Source: Gilvimarinus sp. DA14
GTDB taxonomy: Bacteria > Pseudomonadota > Gammaproteobacteria > Pseudomonadales > Cellvibrionaceae
Length of the DNA: 64,000 nt
NCBI RefSeq assembly: GCF_024204685.1
Contig: NZ_CP100350.1
Span: forward strand, 1,364,001 to 1,428,000
Direction: 5' to 3'
The translations under genes were made by a program, and so were the position numbers. The notes under the pieces are model-generated. The model was not told the origin of the DNA. It searched no databases and saw only the letters and a list, made by a program, of their open reading frames with translations. Shown here piece after piece: positions 53,803 to 62,526 of this stretch (its first letter is position 1; every line of letters starts with the position of its first letter).

Positions 53803-54398
53803 GGCTTCACCTCACCCTGAGTGGGTCGGCCGAGGCTAAATGCAAAAAAACTATTTTCACCGGGGGACAGGTTTAACACCCCAAAGCGAGTCAGAGAAAA
53901 GGCCTGATCACGTTCCAGTTTTTGCAAATAGGCGGGCACCGCCGCAGGCGATTTTGTCTGTCCGGACATGGTGATGTAGCGGCCGTCTTGTAAAAGTCGA
54001 AACTCGTGCAGAGCAAAGCTGCTATCGGACGCCTTTGCCAACGCCTGCAGCTGGGCGGAAAATCCACCGCTGTTGCCCAAGCTTTGATCGCCCAACAGAC
54101 TTGAAAGAGATTTGCGCGCGGCTATATCGCGGCGCAGTTGATCGAGCTTACGGTCCAGCTCTGTGCTGGCCGCACCGCTACTGGCGGCTGCGAGTGAGTC
54201 CCGTTCGGCGGTCAACTGGGCCCGGCGATCCTGCAGCTGTTGTAATTGATTCTCCAGCTGGTGATTGCCCCACAGCCCCCAGGCGCTGAAAACGATCAGA
54301 AGTAAGATAAAGCCCGTCGCCAGCAACAGCATATGCCCAAGCTGCAGGGGTGAACGATCCGGCTGAAACTCGGCCTGATAAAGGTTAATGCTCTGCAT
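53799..54398 (-). CDS. MSHA PilN-like inner membrane protein
   Basis: A 199-residue PilN-like protein. It starts MQSINLYQAEFQPDRSPLQL (cytoplasmic motif like the PilN INLLPWR segment), then one membrane helix (LLLATGFILLLIVFSAWGLW), a coiled coil and a C-terminal alpha-beta domain. It corresponds to the second MshI-type gene found in several MSHA loci. The ATG at 54398 overlaps the mshI stop (TGATG) and has GGAGGGAG upstream; the longer frame is rejected. Confidence 0.85.
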   Translation of the reverse strand: MQSINLYQAEFQPDRSPLQLGHMLLLATGFILLLIVFSAWGLWGNHQLENQLQQLQDRRAQLTAERDSLAAASSGAASTELDRKLDQLRRDIAARKSLSSLLGDQSLGNSGGFSAQLQALAKASDSSFALHEFRLLQDGRYITMSGQTKSPAAVPAYLQKLERDQAFSLTRFGVLNLSPGENSFFAFSLGRPTQGEVKP

Positions 54399-55312
54399 CA
54401 GCTCGCTCCCTCCTGCCGCAGTGCAGCGCCCAAAGCCCGCAGACATAGCGCCTGACAACGCTCTGCTACATCAGTCTCGGCGGTGACCACCGTTTCCAGG
54501 GAAAGCAATTCACTGCGCACGCCTATGCCTTCGCGCAAGTCGCTGGTGAGTTTATCAGCCGTGAGATTGTCGCCGCAAAAATATAAACCTGATAATGGGG
54601 GCTGGCGCATCTGACGCTCAAAATAATCCATTGAGCGCTGCAGCTCTAACAGCAGCGGCTCGCTGGGTAGCTCATCAAAAATGCCGCCACGGTAGTTCAA
54701 TTTAAAATTACGTGCCAAATATAACTCGCCGGCTTTTACCACCATTAAGCTACCACCGCCCGGAAAAAGGTTGACCAACCCCTGGGGGCGAGCCGTATCA
54801 ACACCCTGATCCAATAACCTTGCCAGCGCCAGTTCAGGTATTTCAATAGCGCTCAGGTTGAGATCGGCTTCTTTTATCTGCTCTACCAGCGCCGCTACCG
54901 GGGCGCGCCGCGCGGCGACAACATAGGCGAGGCGCTCGTCGCCGCGACTGCAGGATTCTGGCAGCAGGAAGGCATCAATAACGGCGTCAGCCACGGGAAA
55001 GCTCACCAGATCTTTGATCTTCCAGCGAAGTGCTGAATTCAGTTCGGCGGCGGGCACATTGGGAGCATCGCCCAGCAATAGTTGATAATCGGGAGCGGCC
55101 ATCACAGCGGTGACGGGCAGGCCGCGCAAATTGTATTTGGCGACGCAGTCGCACAATCGGGCGCTGATCTGATCGGGTTCGGCCGCTAAAAAGTCAGCTT
55201 GTAACAGGCGCGGTAATTGGCCCGCCACTCGCTCGACGTGGACAAAAGCTATGCCTTCGGCGGCCACCTCAATACCAACCATTTCAAAGTGTCGCTTACG
55301 GGCGCGAAACAC
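54398..55312 (-). CDS. mshI: MSHA biogenesis protein MshI (PilM-like)
   Basis: A 304-residue actin-like PilM-family protein with VGIEVAAEGIAFVHVERV and a C-terminal ATPase-fold region. It is cytoplasmic and binds the PilN N-terminus. Translation likely starts at GTG 55312 with GGGGAC upstream. It is the first gene of the msh cluster; the promoter should lie in the 137 bp shared with divergent trmL. Confidence 0.9.
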   Translation of the reverse strand: MFRARKRHFEMVGIEVAAEGIAFVHVERVAGQLPRLLQADFLAAEPDQISARLCDCVAKYNLRGLPVTAVMAAPDYQLLLGDAPNVPAAELNSALRWKIKDLVSFPVADAVIDAFLLPESCSRGDERLAYVVAARRAPVAALVEQIKEADLNLSAIEIPELALARLLDQGVDTARPQGLVNLFPGGGSLMVVKAGELYLARNFKLNYRGGIFDELPSEPLLLELQRSMDYFERQMRQPPLSGLYFCGDNLTADKLTSDLREGIGVRSELLSLETVVTAETDVAERCQALCLRALGAALRQEGAS

Positions 55313-55449
55313 AATCTCTGTCCCCTACTGTTCTTGAACTCTGTCCGCGAGAGTATGGCACATCTGTCCTCAAGGAATAACCTGTTATTGTATTCTACTA
55401 GTTTAGAATAAGCGGCTTTGCTCTAGCGCATCAACTCAGAGTTTATTTT

Positions 55450-55920
55450 ATGTTCCATATCGTACTATTTGAGCCGGAAATCCCACCTAATACCGGCAAT
55501 ATTATCCGCCTGGCGGCCAATACCGGCTGCCAAGTGCACTTGATTGAACCGCTTGGGTTTGAACTGGACGATAAACGTCTGAGGCGCGCCGGCCTGGATT
55601 ATGGCGAGTGGCGCGATATGAAAACCTACCCGAGCTGGCAGGCTTTTTTGCAAACCGCTAAACCTGAACGCATTTTTGCGCTCAGCACCAAAGGTAAAGC
55701 CTGCCCCAGTGACACTGCATTTATCGCTGGCGACTATCTATTATTTGGCCCCGAGACGCGGGGCCTACCCGCCAATATTCGCGAATCCCTGCCGCCTGAA
55801 CAGGTGCTGCGTATTCCCATGTGCCCAAACAGCCGCAGCATGAATTTATCCAATGCGGTTTCGGTGATTGTCTACGAAGCCTGGCGCCAGTTAGATTACT
55901 GCGGCGCGCAGCCAACTTAA
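55450..55920 (+). CDS. trmL: tRNA (cytidine(34)-2'-O)-methyltransferase
   Basis: A 156-residue SPOUT methyltransferase: [52 protein letters not shown] and the knot segment [19 protein letters not shown]. It methylates the wobble position of tRNA-Leu isoacceptors. Length equals E. coli TrmL (157). It is divergent from the msh cluster. Confidence 0.96.
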   Translation: MFHIVLFEPEIPPNTGNIIRLAANTGCQVHLIEPLGFELDDKRLRRAGLDYGEWRDMKTYPSWQAFLQTAKPERIFALSTKGKACPSDTAFIAGDYLLFGPETRGLPANIRESLPPEQVLRIPMCPNSRSMNLSNAVSVIVYEAWRQLDYCGAQPT

Positions 55921-55971
55921 CGAAAACCGGCAAAACCATTATCATGGGCGCCTTTTGGCAGGAGTCTATGT

Positions 55972-56418
55972 ATGCCCCGCATTCAAATTCTGGTGGGTTC
56001 GGAAATGGGTACCGCCGAAATGGTCGCCGCCAGCGCCAAAGATTATCTCGAGAGCAGCGGCTTTGAGGCGATCGTTAACCCGCTGCCAGAGGTAGCGGAT
56101 ATCACCGATAATCCCGATGACATTCTCTTGATCTGCACCTCCAACACAGGCGCGGGCGACTTGCCCGGCAATATTCAGCCGCTGTATTTGGGGCTGACCC
56201 GCGACTTTCCCTGCATTGCCGGACGTCGCTACGGCGTTATCAATCTCGGCGACAGCAGCTACGCCACGTTTGCCGAGGCCGGCCGCGCCATTGACCACGC
56301 CATGTGCGAGCTGGGCGCCGAACGCGTGGGCGAGCCATTGGTGCTGGACGCCTGCAGCGGCGACGACCCAGAAGCCGCCGCCATAGAGTGGCTCGGACAA
56401 TGGACGACCGCCCTGTGA
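55972..56418 (+). CDS. mioC: MioC-like flavodoxin
   Basis: A 148-residue flavodoxin domain: FMN loop GSEMGTAEMVAASA near residues 9-22, CTSNTGAGDLPGNIQ (second loop) and NLGDSSYATFAEAGR (third loop). It resembles MioC, which supports biotin synthase activity in E. coli. It overlaps the next flavodoxin gene by 19 bp, so the two are co-translated. Confidence 0.9.
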   Translation: MPRIQILVGSEMGTAEMVAASAKDYLESSGFEAIVNPLPEVADITDNPDDILLICTSNTGAGDLPGNIQPLYLGLTRDFPCIAGRRYGVINLGDSSYATFAEAGRAIDHAMCELGAERVGEPLVLDACSGDDPEAAAIEWLGQWTTAL

Positions 56419-56936
56419 GCCGTGCCCCTATCGCGCTGTTTTACGGCAGCTCCACCTGCTACACCGAAATGGCTGGAGAAAAGATTCGCCAAACCCTAGG
56501 CGAGTCTCTAGTGGATATTTATAACATCGCCGAAACCCCCATTATTGAGGCTAGCTTTTATCAGCTGATAATACTCGGTATGCCCACCTGGGATTATGGC
56601 GAGCTGCAGGAGGATTGGGAGGAGATTTGGGACGAGATTGACCAAGTCGACTGGCAGGGTAAAAAGGTCGCTCACTACGGTTTGGGCGATCAGGTCGGTT
56701 ACCCGGAGTGGTTTCTCGACGCCATGGGCTACTTGCACGCCAAGCTTGTTGCGTTGGGAGCAACACCCTGTGGTTACTGGAGCTGCGAAGGCTACGAGTT
56801 TGAAGCCTCCAAAGCACTGACTGCCGACAACACTCTATTTGTCGGCCTGGCGCTGGATGACGAAAACGAGTTCGATCTGAGTGAAGAGCGCATCAATTTG
56901 TGGTGCGAGCAACTAAAGCGTGAATTTGGCCTGTGA
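56400..56936 (+). CDS. Flavodoxin
   Basis: A 178-residue long-chain flavodoxin: ALFYGSSTCYTEMAGEKIR (phosphate loop), LGMPTWDYGELQEDWEE, VAHYGLGDQVGYPEWFLDAMG. It resembles FldB-type flavodoxins. A start at ATG 56400 is chosen (weak GAGTGG upstream); GTG 56415, forming GTGA with the mioC stop, is an alternative. It overlaps mnmC by 4 bp. It is an electron carrier for radical SAM or reductase enzymes. Confidence 0.88.
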   Translation: MDDRPVSRAPIALFYGSSTCYTEMAGEKIRQTLGESLVDIYNIAETPIIEASFYQLIILGMPTWDYGELQEDWEEIWDEIDQVDWQGKKVAHYGLGDQVGYPEWFLDAMGYLHAKLVALGATPCGYWSCEGYEFEASKALTADNTLFVGLALDDENEFDLSEERINLWCEQLKREFGL

Positions 56937-58963
56937 AGCAAAGCTCCCACGACAGCGCCAAGCTCACCTGGGATGAACAGGGTCAGCCCCTGTCCTCCGC
57001 ATTCGGCGATGTGTACTTTTCCCGCCACGATGGCTTAGCCGAAACCAGGCACGTTTTTCTAAAGCACAACCAATTGGCAGAGCGTTTTTGTCAGTTAAAA
57101 GCTGTAGCAAGCGGGCCACACCCGGTCTTTACTATCGCCGAGACCGGCTTTGGCACCGGCCTGAATTTTCTTGCCGCCTGGCAACTGTGGCAACAGCAGG
57201 CGCCATTATCGGCCAAGCTGCATTTCGTCAGCTGTGAGAAATTTCCCCTCGGCAAAGCCGATTTAGTTCGCGCATTGGGGCTGTGGCCCGAGCTTACGCC
57301 CCTGGCCAAGCAATTGATAGAGGCCTATCCGGACTACCTGCCTCCCGGTGTGCACCGCCTAAAGTTCGCTGGCGTCAGCTTAAGCTTAATTATCGCCGAC
57401 GCCGCCGAAGGCTTCGCACAGTTACTGCCGAGCGGTGATTCGCGCTGGCAAACACCTAATTTCAACGTAGATGCCTGGTTTTTAGACGGCTTTGCGCCCA
57501 GCAAGAATCCGGATATGTGGTCCGACGAGCTCTTTCAGACAATCGGCGTACTGTCGGCCAAGGGCACAACCGCAGCCACTTTTAGCGCCGCCGGGGTCGT
57601 GAAGCGTGGGCTGACAACGGCGGGCTTTCGCATTCAAAAGGTGCCGGGGTTCGGCAGAAAGCGGGAAATGGTGTGCGCCTTACATGCGGGAGTGGCCGCA
57701 CCCACCGAACAAGCACCATCGGCGTATCACGAACCCGGGGTTTATCACCGTATCACCCACAGCGCGAGTGCACGCACGGCCATTGTGGTTGGCGCAGGTC
57801 TTGCCGGTTGCCACACGGCCCGAGCCCTGGCCGAACGCGGCTGGCAGGTACAAGTATTAGATAGCGAACCGGCGCCCGCGCAACAAGGGTCCGGCAATCG
57901 TCAGGGCGTTCTCTACGCCAAGTTAAGCCACCGCAATGAAACACTACCCAATTTTAACTTGCACGCGCTTTTGTATGCGCAAAGGCACTACCAAGGCTAC
58001 TGGCAGGCGGATCAAATTTTCGGCGATGCCTGTGGCGTTATACAGCTTGCCTGCGATGAAAAACAACAGCGCCAGTATCGGCAAATTAGCGAACAGCATC
58101 CTTTTGCTGCCTGGCTTGACGCACGCGCAGCCAGCGCCCGAGCCGGTGTCGAGCTGCCTACCGGCGGGCTTTACTTTTCCGCCTGCGGCTGGCTCAACCC
58201 ACCGGCCGTTTGCCGCGCACTGCTTGAGCACCCTCTTATCGCCTTTACAGGTAATTGCGAAGTTACGGCCATAGAACGAGCTGATGCGCAGTGGCGCACC
58301 CTCAATGCGCAAGCCAACTGCAGCGCCAGTGCGGATATTCTGATCCTCGCCGGCGCGCATCAATGCCGTAACTTTTCCCAGCTAATGCACCTGCCATTAA
58401 AAGCCATTCGCGGGCAGGTGAGTCACTTGCCGGCCTCCCCCGCCAGCGAGAAGCTACAGACGGTGCTCTGCGCCAAAGGCTATATCGCGCCGGCATCGCA
58501 GCGGCAGCACAGTCTGGGCGCCACGTTCAATCTGGGCCAGACAGACACTCAGCTGCGATCCGAAGATCATGATAAAAATATCGAGCACCTCGGAGATTTC
58601 GGCGCCGAGCTGCAACACAGCTTGACCCCCATAGGGCATGAGCAACTAGACGGCCGTGCCGCCTTGCGCTGCACCACACCGGACTATTTACCCATCGTGG
58701 GCCCGGCGCCGGATGCAGCAGCGCTCGAACGCGACTTTGCACCATTAAGCAAAAACGCCAAAGCGCGCCTGAATGCCGAGGCCAGCTACTACCCGGGGTT
58801 ATATCTGAACACCGGCTTTGGCTCGCGTGGCCTTGCCTACACCCCCTTATGCGCCGAATTTCTCGCGGCTCTAATCAACGCCGAACCACCACCTCTGCCT
58901 CGGCAGCTATCCCAGGCGCTGCACCCTGCCAGATTCATTCTCCGCGATTTGATCCGACGTTGA
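56933..58963 (+). CDS. mnmC: tRNA 5-methylaminomethyl-2-thiouridine biosynthesis bifunctional protein
   Basis: A 676-residue fusion. The N-terminal methyltransferase has TIAETGFGTGLNFLAAWQLW and NVDAWFLDGFAPSKNPDMW. The C-terminal FAD oxidoreductase starts AIVVGAGLAGCHTARALAERG and contains GSGNRQGVLYAKLSHRN. MnmC2 (oxidase) removes the carboxymethyl group and MnmC1 methylates, finishing mnm5s2U34. It starts at GTG overlapping the flavodoxin stop (GTGA). N-terminus MKQSSHDSAKLTWDEQG fits the family. Confidence 0.96.
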   Translation: MKQSSHDSAKLTWDEQGQPLSSAFGDVYFSRHDGLAETRHVFLKHNQLAERFCQLKAVASGPHPVFTIAETGFGTGLNFLAAWQLWQQQAPLSAKLHFVSCEKFPLGKADLVRALGLWPELTPLAKQLIEAYPDYLPPGVHRLKFAGVSLSLIIADAAEGFAQLLPSGDSRWQTPNFNVDAWFLDGFAPSKNPDMWSDELFQTIGVLSAKGTTAATFSAAGVVKRGLTTAGFRIQKVPGFGRKREMVCALHAGVAAPTEQAPSAYHEPGVYHRITHSASARTAIVVGAGLAGCHTARALAERGWQVQVLDSEPAPAQQGSGNRQGVLYAKLSHRNETLPNFNLHALLYAQRHYQGYWQADQIFGDACGVIQLACDEKQQRQYRQISEQHPFAAWLDARAASARAGVELPTGGLYFSACGWLNPPAVCRALLEHPLIAFTGNCEVTAIERADAQWRTLNAQANCSASADILILAGAHQCRNFSQLMHLPLKAIRGQVSHLPASPASEKLQTVLCAKGYIAPASQRQHSLGATFNLGQTDTQLRSEDHDKNIEHLGDFGAELQHSLTPIGHEQLDGRAALRCTTPDYLPIVGPAPDAAALERDFAPLSKNAKARLNAEASYYPGLYLNTGFGSRGLAYTPLCAEFLAALINAEPPPLPRQLSQALHPARFILRDLIRR

Positions 58964-59048
58964 ATAAGGCTGCCGCGGCTGATCTATACTGATTAAGCCA
59001 AAGCAGCAACTCACTGCTTTCACGCTCATATCACTACGGGGATTCACT

Positions 59049-59393
59049 ATGCTTGCCACAACCGCTCGCCCAAACCCTAACCGCCGGGAGGACGTCGACA
59101 ACATTCACAATTACTACGAAAGACATGTTATTGAGGCCATACTGGAAGCCAGTGAGAGAGCCCGCCAGGGCGATCGGGACTTTCTTGCCGACGTCGCCTG
59201 CGTTGCCCTTAACCACCTGCCGCCAAAGTATATTCGTCACGATGTAGATATGAGCTTTTTTATGTCGCCGCAAGAACTCGAAGAGGTGAACGACAAGATA
59301 GCGCGCGCCGTAAACCATGCTATTAGCTACGTCAGTGAACGCGAAACCGAGAACAGTGCCAAAGACAGCGAAACCGAGCCAACAAATACTTGA
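59049..59393 (+). CDS. Late competence protein ComFB family (putative c-di-nucleotide receptor)
   Basis: A 114-residue ComFB-family protein: DDVDNIHNYYERHVIEAIL-like start, DFLADVACVALNHLPPKYIRHDVDMSFFM. Family members in cyanobacteria and elsewhere bind cyclic dinucleotides and control surface appendages; this is known from the family and is not shown by this sequence. Single gene, 85 bp after mnmC, GGGGATT upstream. It could link c-di-GMP signalling to motility or adhesion, as with MshE in this window. Confidence 0.88.
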   Translation: MLATTARPNPNRREDVDNIHNYYERHVIEAILEASERARQGDRDFLADVACVALNHLPPKYIRHDVDMSFFMSPQELEEVNDKIARAVNHAISYVSERETENSAKDSETEPTNT

Positions 59394-59435
59394 GCGGCCA
59401 GCCACTCGGTAGGCTTGGCCGAGAATCATTCATCG

Positions 59436-60065
59436 CTATTTCGCGGGCGGCTCAAGCGGTGCCTGCATGATAATTTGCGAGCCACTGCCACAGGCAATCA
59501 CAGTGCGCATTGCCGCCTCGACCGAAATATCGGGCAACAAAGTGACGCAATCGCCAGGCAAATGGTAGACAAACCCCGAAGTGGGCACTGGGGCCGTCGG
59601 GACATAAACGGTATAGCCACCGTCATTGTGTTCAGCAGTCACAATCCCGGTGACGCACACCGGACTGGAGGCGCCCATGATATACGCCCTGCAGACCTTG
59701 CCGTTGAGTAAAGAGGCGTTGCCCTCGCCTCCCATAATTTGCACCACCATCTCTTTGATGGTGCTGTAGCCAGGCGCGAGACGCGACAAGACACCATCGA
59801 CAAGTCGTTGCAACCAGCGTCCCACGCCGGTTTTTACCAATAAACCAATACAGAAGCAGCCACTTAAAACCAATGCTACACCGAGGATGTCAGCGGTGTA
59901 ATCATTCACGGTGACATAATTAGCCAGCCAAGCGCTAAGCGGCGCCGTCAGATCAACAATTACCCCCACCAGCCACTGCAATAGCAAAACAAAAATCGTG
60001 ATGGGCAAGACGACCGCCAGGCCGCCGAGCAGAGTGAGTATCACAAACGAGCGCAAACGCTTCAT
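59436..60065 (-). CDS. DUF502 family inner membrane protein
   Basis: A 209-residue protein with two membrane segments (about residues 9-38 and 58-80: LLGGLAVVLPITIFVLLLQWL; DILGVALVLSGCFCIGLLVKT). The DUF502 motif PGYSTIKEMVVQIMGGEG and the C-terminal GFVYHLPGDCVTLLPDISVEAAMR follow. Function unknown in bacteria; plant relatives are involved in ER/membrane organisation. It converges toward comFB. Confidence 0.92.
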   Translation of the reverse strand: MKRLRSFVILTLLGGLAVVLPITIFVLLLQWLVGVIVDLTAPLSAWLANYVTVNDYTADILGVALVLSGCFCIGLLVKTGVGRWLQRLVDGVLSRLAPGYSTIKEMVVQIMGGEGNASLLNGKVCRAYIMGASSPVCVTGIVTAEHNDGGYTVYVPTAPVPTSGFVYHLPGDCVTLLPDISVEAAMRTVIACGSGSQIIMQAPLEPPAK

Positions 60066-60139
60066 AGTAATGCCTTGTTATTTATAACCCGGTGTTTATT
60101 ATGGCCAAACTGATATAGCCAGACAACGCGCGAACCCGC

Positions 60140-60922
60140 ATGTTTTCAAATTTACGTCATCACGTTTTCTATTGTTTAACGGCCTTGATGCTGCTTAGCA
60201 AGCCCTGTTTAAGTGCCGCACCCGCGCTGGAGTACAAGCTTGTAGATTCTATTTCACGCGATCCCCGCCCTTTTACTCAGGGGCTGGAATTTGACGGTGA
60301 TTTTTTGTTCGAGAGCAGCGGCCTGAGGGGCAAGTCTTATCTGATCAAGATTGACATCAGCCAGCCACGGGGGGGAAAAGTTCTCTGGCAGAGATCCCTC
60401 CCCGCCCGCTATTTCGCCGAGGGCTTAACCCAGTTTGACAAGTACATTTACTTACTCAGCTGGCAACAGCAAACCGGCTGGATAATCCGCCCCGACAACG
60501 GCGCTGTCGAGAGGCAATTTGCCTATCGAGGCCAGGGGTGGGGGCTGGCAGCGGTGGACGGCAAGCTTGTGCGCAGCGATGGTAGCGACTCACTGTTTTT
60601 TCACTCTGCGGATAATTTCGAGCTGATAAAAAAGCTAAGCGTGAAATGGGACGGTAAACCCGTGACCCGCCTAAACGAGCTGGAGTACGCCGAGGGTTTA
60701 ATTTGGGCCAACATTTGGCAAAGCTCGGTAATTGTTGCGATTGAACCGGACAGCGGCCAAGTAGCGGGCTGGCTCGATTTATCCGAGCTTAGCGAGCGCG
60801 AGGCCATGGGCGATCGCGATAATGTCTTAAACGGTATCGCTTATCACCAAGCCAGCGACACTTTGTGGGTAACCGGCAAACGCTGGGCACACTACTACAA
60901 GATAAAAGTACGGCTGCCTTAA
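60140..60922 (+). CDS. Glutaminyl-peptide cyclotransferase
   Basis: A 260-residue periplasmic beta-propeller enzyme. The signal peptide ends near CLSAAPA. Family blocks are RPFTQGLEFDGDFLFESSGL, ARYFAEGLTQFDKYIYLLSWQ, LNELEYAEGLIWANIWQSS and NVLNGIAYHQASDTLWVTGKRW. It converts N-terminal glutamine to pyroglutamate on exported proteins. Probably monocistronic; fnr follows by 76 bp. Confidence 0.92.
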   Translation: MFSNLRHHVFYCLTALMLLSKPCLSAAPALEYKLVDSISRDPRPFTQGLEFDGDFLFESSGLRGKSYLIKIDISQPRGGKVLWQRSLPARYFAEGLTQFDKYIYLLSWQQQTGWIIRPDNGAVERQFAYRGQGWGLAAVDGKLVRSDGSDSLFFHSADNFELIKKLSVKWDGKPVTRLNELEYAEGLIWANIWQSSVIVAIEPDSGQVAGWLDLSELSEREAMGDRDNVLNGIAYHQASDTLWVTGKRWAHYYKIKVRLP

Positions 60923-60998
60923 AGGCCGCAAACTTAAATACCACCACAATTTCACGTAAGATAAGGCGCTTATGCCCACCACCAACTAACCCTACACT

Positions 60999-61751
60999 AT
61001 GCCTAACATGCAACATACCTGCACAACTCAACCAGGGCTTCGCGATTACAATCACTGCAGTAATTGTCGCCTCAACGGCATTTGCCTACCCCTGGCACTG
61101 GAGTTCTCTGACATCGACCGGTTGGACGCCATTGTGCAGCGCGGCAAACCGCTACAAAAAGGCGAAACCCTGTACCGTGCGGGCGAAGCGTTTACTGCCA
61201 TTTATGCCATCCGCTCCGGCGCGGTTAAGACCTGGCGCACCAGCAGAGATGGCGAAGAACAAATCACTGGCTTTCACCTTGCAGGAGAAGTCATCGGCCT
61301 GGACGGCCCAGCCGACAACCGATATAGCAACAGCGCCCAAGCGCTGCAAACCACTTCGGTATGCGCCATCCCCTTCTCCAAGTTGGAATCCCTGAGTCGC
61401 CAGGTACCTGGCTTGCAGCGCAATTTGCTGCAACTGCTAAGCCGTGAAATCACCAGCGAGCAAAGACAGTTCGGGCTTTTAGGTCACGCCAGCGCCGATA
61501 CCCGAGTCGCTGCGCTGCTGCTCAGCTTGTCAGTGCGACACGAGCGGCACAAACTGTCACCAACACAATTCACGCTTCCCATGTCTCGCGGCGACATGGC
61601 CAATTTTCTGGGGCTTACCCTGGAAACCATCAGCCGGGTTTTCGCGCGACTGCAAAAACAGAACACAATTAATGCCAAGGGCAAGGAGCTCGAGATTCTC
61701 GATTTGAACAGTCTGCGCCAGATTGCCCACAACCCTGAGGATGCCCCATGA
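60999..61751 (+). CDS. fnr: FNR/Anr-type oxygen-sensing transcriptional regulator
   Basis: A 250-residue CRP-FNR family protein. Four cysteines for the [4Fe-4S] cluster are at C20, C23, C29 and C122, the same numbering as E. coli FNR. The cNMP-like sensor domain is followed by a helix-turn-helix MSRGDMANFLGLTLETISRV with the FNR-type ETISR. It should dimerise on TTGAT-N4-ATCAA boxes under low oxygen. Its stop overlaps the DUF4202 gene start (ATGA). Confidence 0.95.
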   Translation: MPNMQHTCTTQPGLRDYNHCSNCRLNGICLPLALEFSDIDRLDAIVQRGKPLQKGETLYRAGEAFTAIYAIRSGAVKTWRTSRDGEEQITGFHLAGEVIGLDGPADNRYSNSAQALQTTSVCAIPFSKLESLSRQVPGLQRNLLQLLSREITSEQRQFGLLGHASADTRVAALLLSLSVRHERHKLSPTQFTLPMSRGDMANFLGLTLETISRVFARLQKQNTINAKGKELEILDLNSLRQIAHNPEDAP

Positions 61752-62329
61752 ACCAAACAGCCAAGCTAGACGCGGCGTTGGCAGATATCGATGCCGCCAA
61801 CCGGCAGGATCCCAATCTCGAAGGCGACGGCACGCCCAAAGAGCTGCTATACGCCCAGCGAATGAGCGATGAACTAATGGCGTTCGCCCCTGATGCGTCT
61901 GCGAATTTGCAGATTGCGGCGCGGGCGCAGCACATTGAGCGCTGGGTAATCCCCCGTTCTGAATATCCAATGGATAAGGCTGGCTACAAGAAGTGGCGCA
62001 CCCAGCTGGCTAAGCACCACGCCCAGCGTACTGTTGAGATTATGCAAGCGCACGATTTTAGCGATCAAGACTGCCAGCGTGTGGCTGATATGCTGCAAAA
62101 AAAGCGGCTCAAACTGGACAGTGAAGTACAGGCTCTGGAAGACGTTATTTGCTTAGTATTTATCAAATACTACCTGGAAGAGTTTGCCGCAAAGCACGAC
62201 GATGACAAGTTGATCGATATTATCCGAAAAACCTGGAATAAAATGTCGCCCCAAGGACATGAAGCGGCTCTTAAAATAGAGCTGCCTCCGGCAATGGCGA
62301 GCCTGGTCCAAAAAGCTTTAGGAGCTTGA
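61748..62329 (+). CDS. DUF4202 family protein
   Basis: A 193-residue helical soluble protein matching DUF4202: IDAANRQDPN, YAQRMSDELMAF, ARAQHIERWVIPRSEYPMDKAGYKKWR, HDFSDQDCQRVADML. The conserved His/Asp/Glu pattern (AQHIERW, LEDVICLVF) suggests a metal-dependent HD-like phosphohydrolase fold, which is inference only. Tight coupling to fnr implies an anaerobic role. It is followed by a 9 bp hairpin at 62346-62373. Confidence 0.9.
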   Translation: MNQTAKLDAALADIDAANRQDPNLEGDGTPKELLYAQRMSDELMAFAPDASANLQIAARAQHIERWVIPRSEYPMDKAGYKKWRTQLAKHHAQRTVEIMQAHDFSDQDCQRVADMLQKKRLKLDSEVQALEDVICLVFIKYYLEEFAAKHDDDKLIDIIRKTWNKMSPQGHEAALKIELPPAMASLVQKALGA

Positions 62330-62345
62330 ACCTACCTCCAGAATA

Positions 62346-62373
62346 CAGCGGCTGATAGCCACCCCAGCCGCTG
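62346..62373 (+). terminator. Possible terminator after fnr-DUF4202
   Basis: Perfect 9 bp stem CAGCGGCTG/CAGCCGCTG with a 10 nt loop, 16 bp after the stop codon. The following bases (TGCTTAAAA) lack a clean T run, so termination would be weak or Rho-dependent. Confidence 0.45.
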
Positions 62374-62450
62374 TGCTTAAAACACTTCGAAATAGCATTC
62401 CCCTAAAATCGCGCAAAATCTCATAAAAATACGTAAAATTCAGTAAAGAC

Positions 62451-62479
62451 TTGACCCAAAATGCAAAGTCCTTTATACC
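62451..62479 (+). promoter_or_regulatory. Predicted sigma-70 promoter for the secreted protein gene
   Basis: TTGACC (62451-62456), a 17 bp spacer and TATACC (62474-62479). The upstream 50 bp is AT-rich with A tracts (possible UP element). It overlaps the longer reading frame start at 62461, which supports the downstream ATG at 62527. Confidence 0.7.
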
Positions 62480-62526
62480 CAATGTGTGAAACAAATAACA
62501 AAAAAGATAAACAGGGTGATGCTCTT

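Noticed and set aside
62461-62526. Upstream start for the secreted protein
   Set aside because: The ATG at 62461 lies within the predicted promoter and would put 22 residues before an otherwise normal signal peptide.
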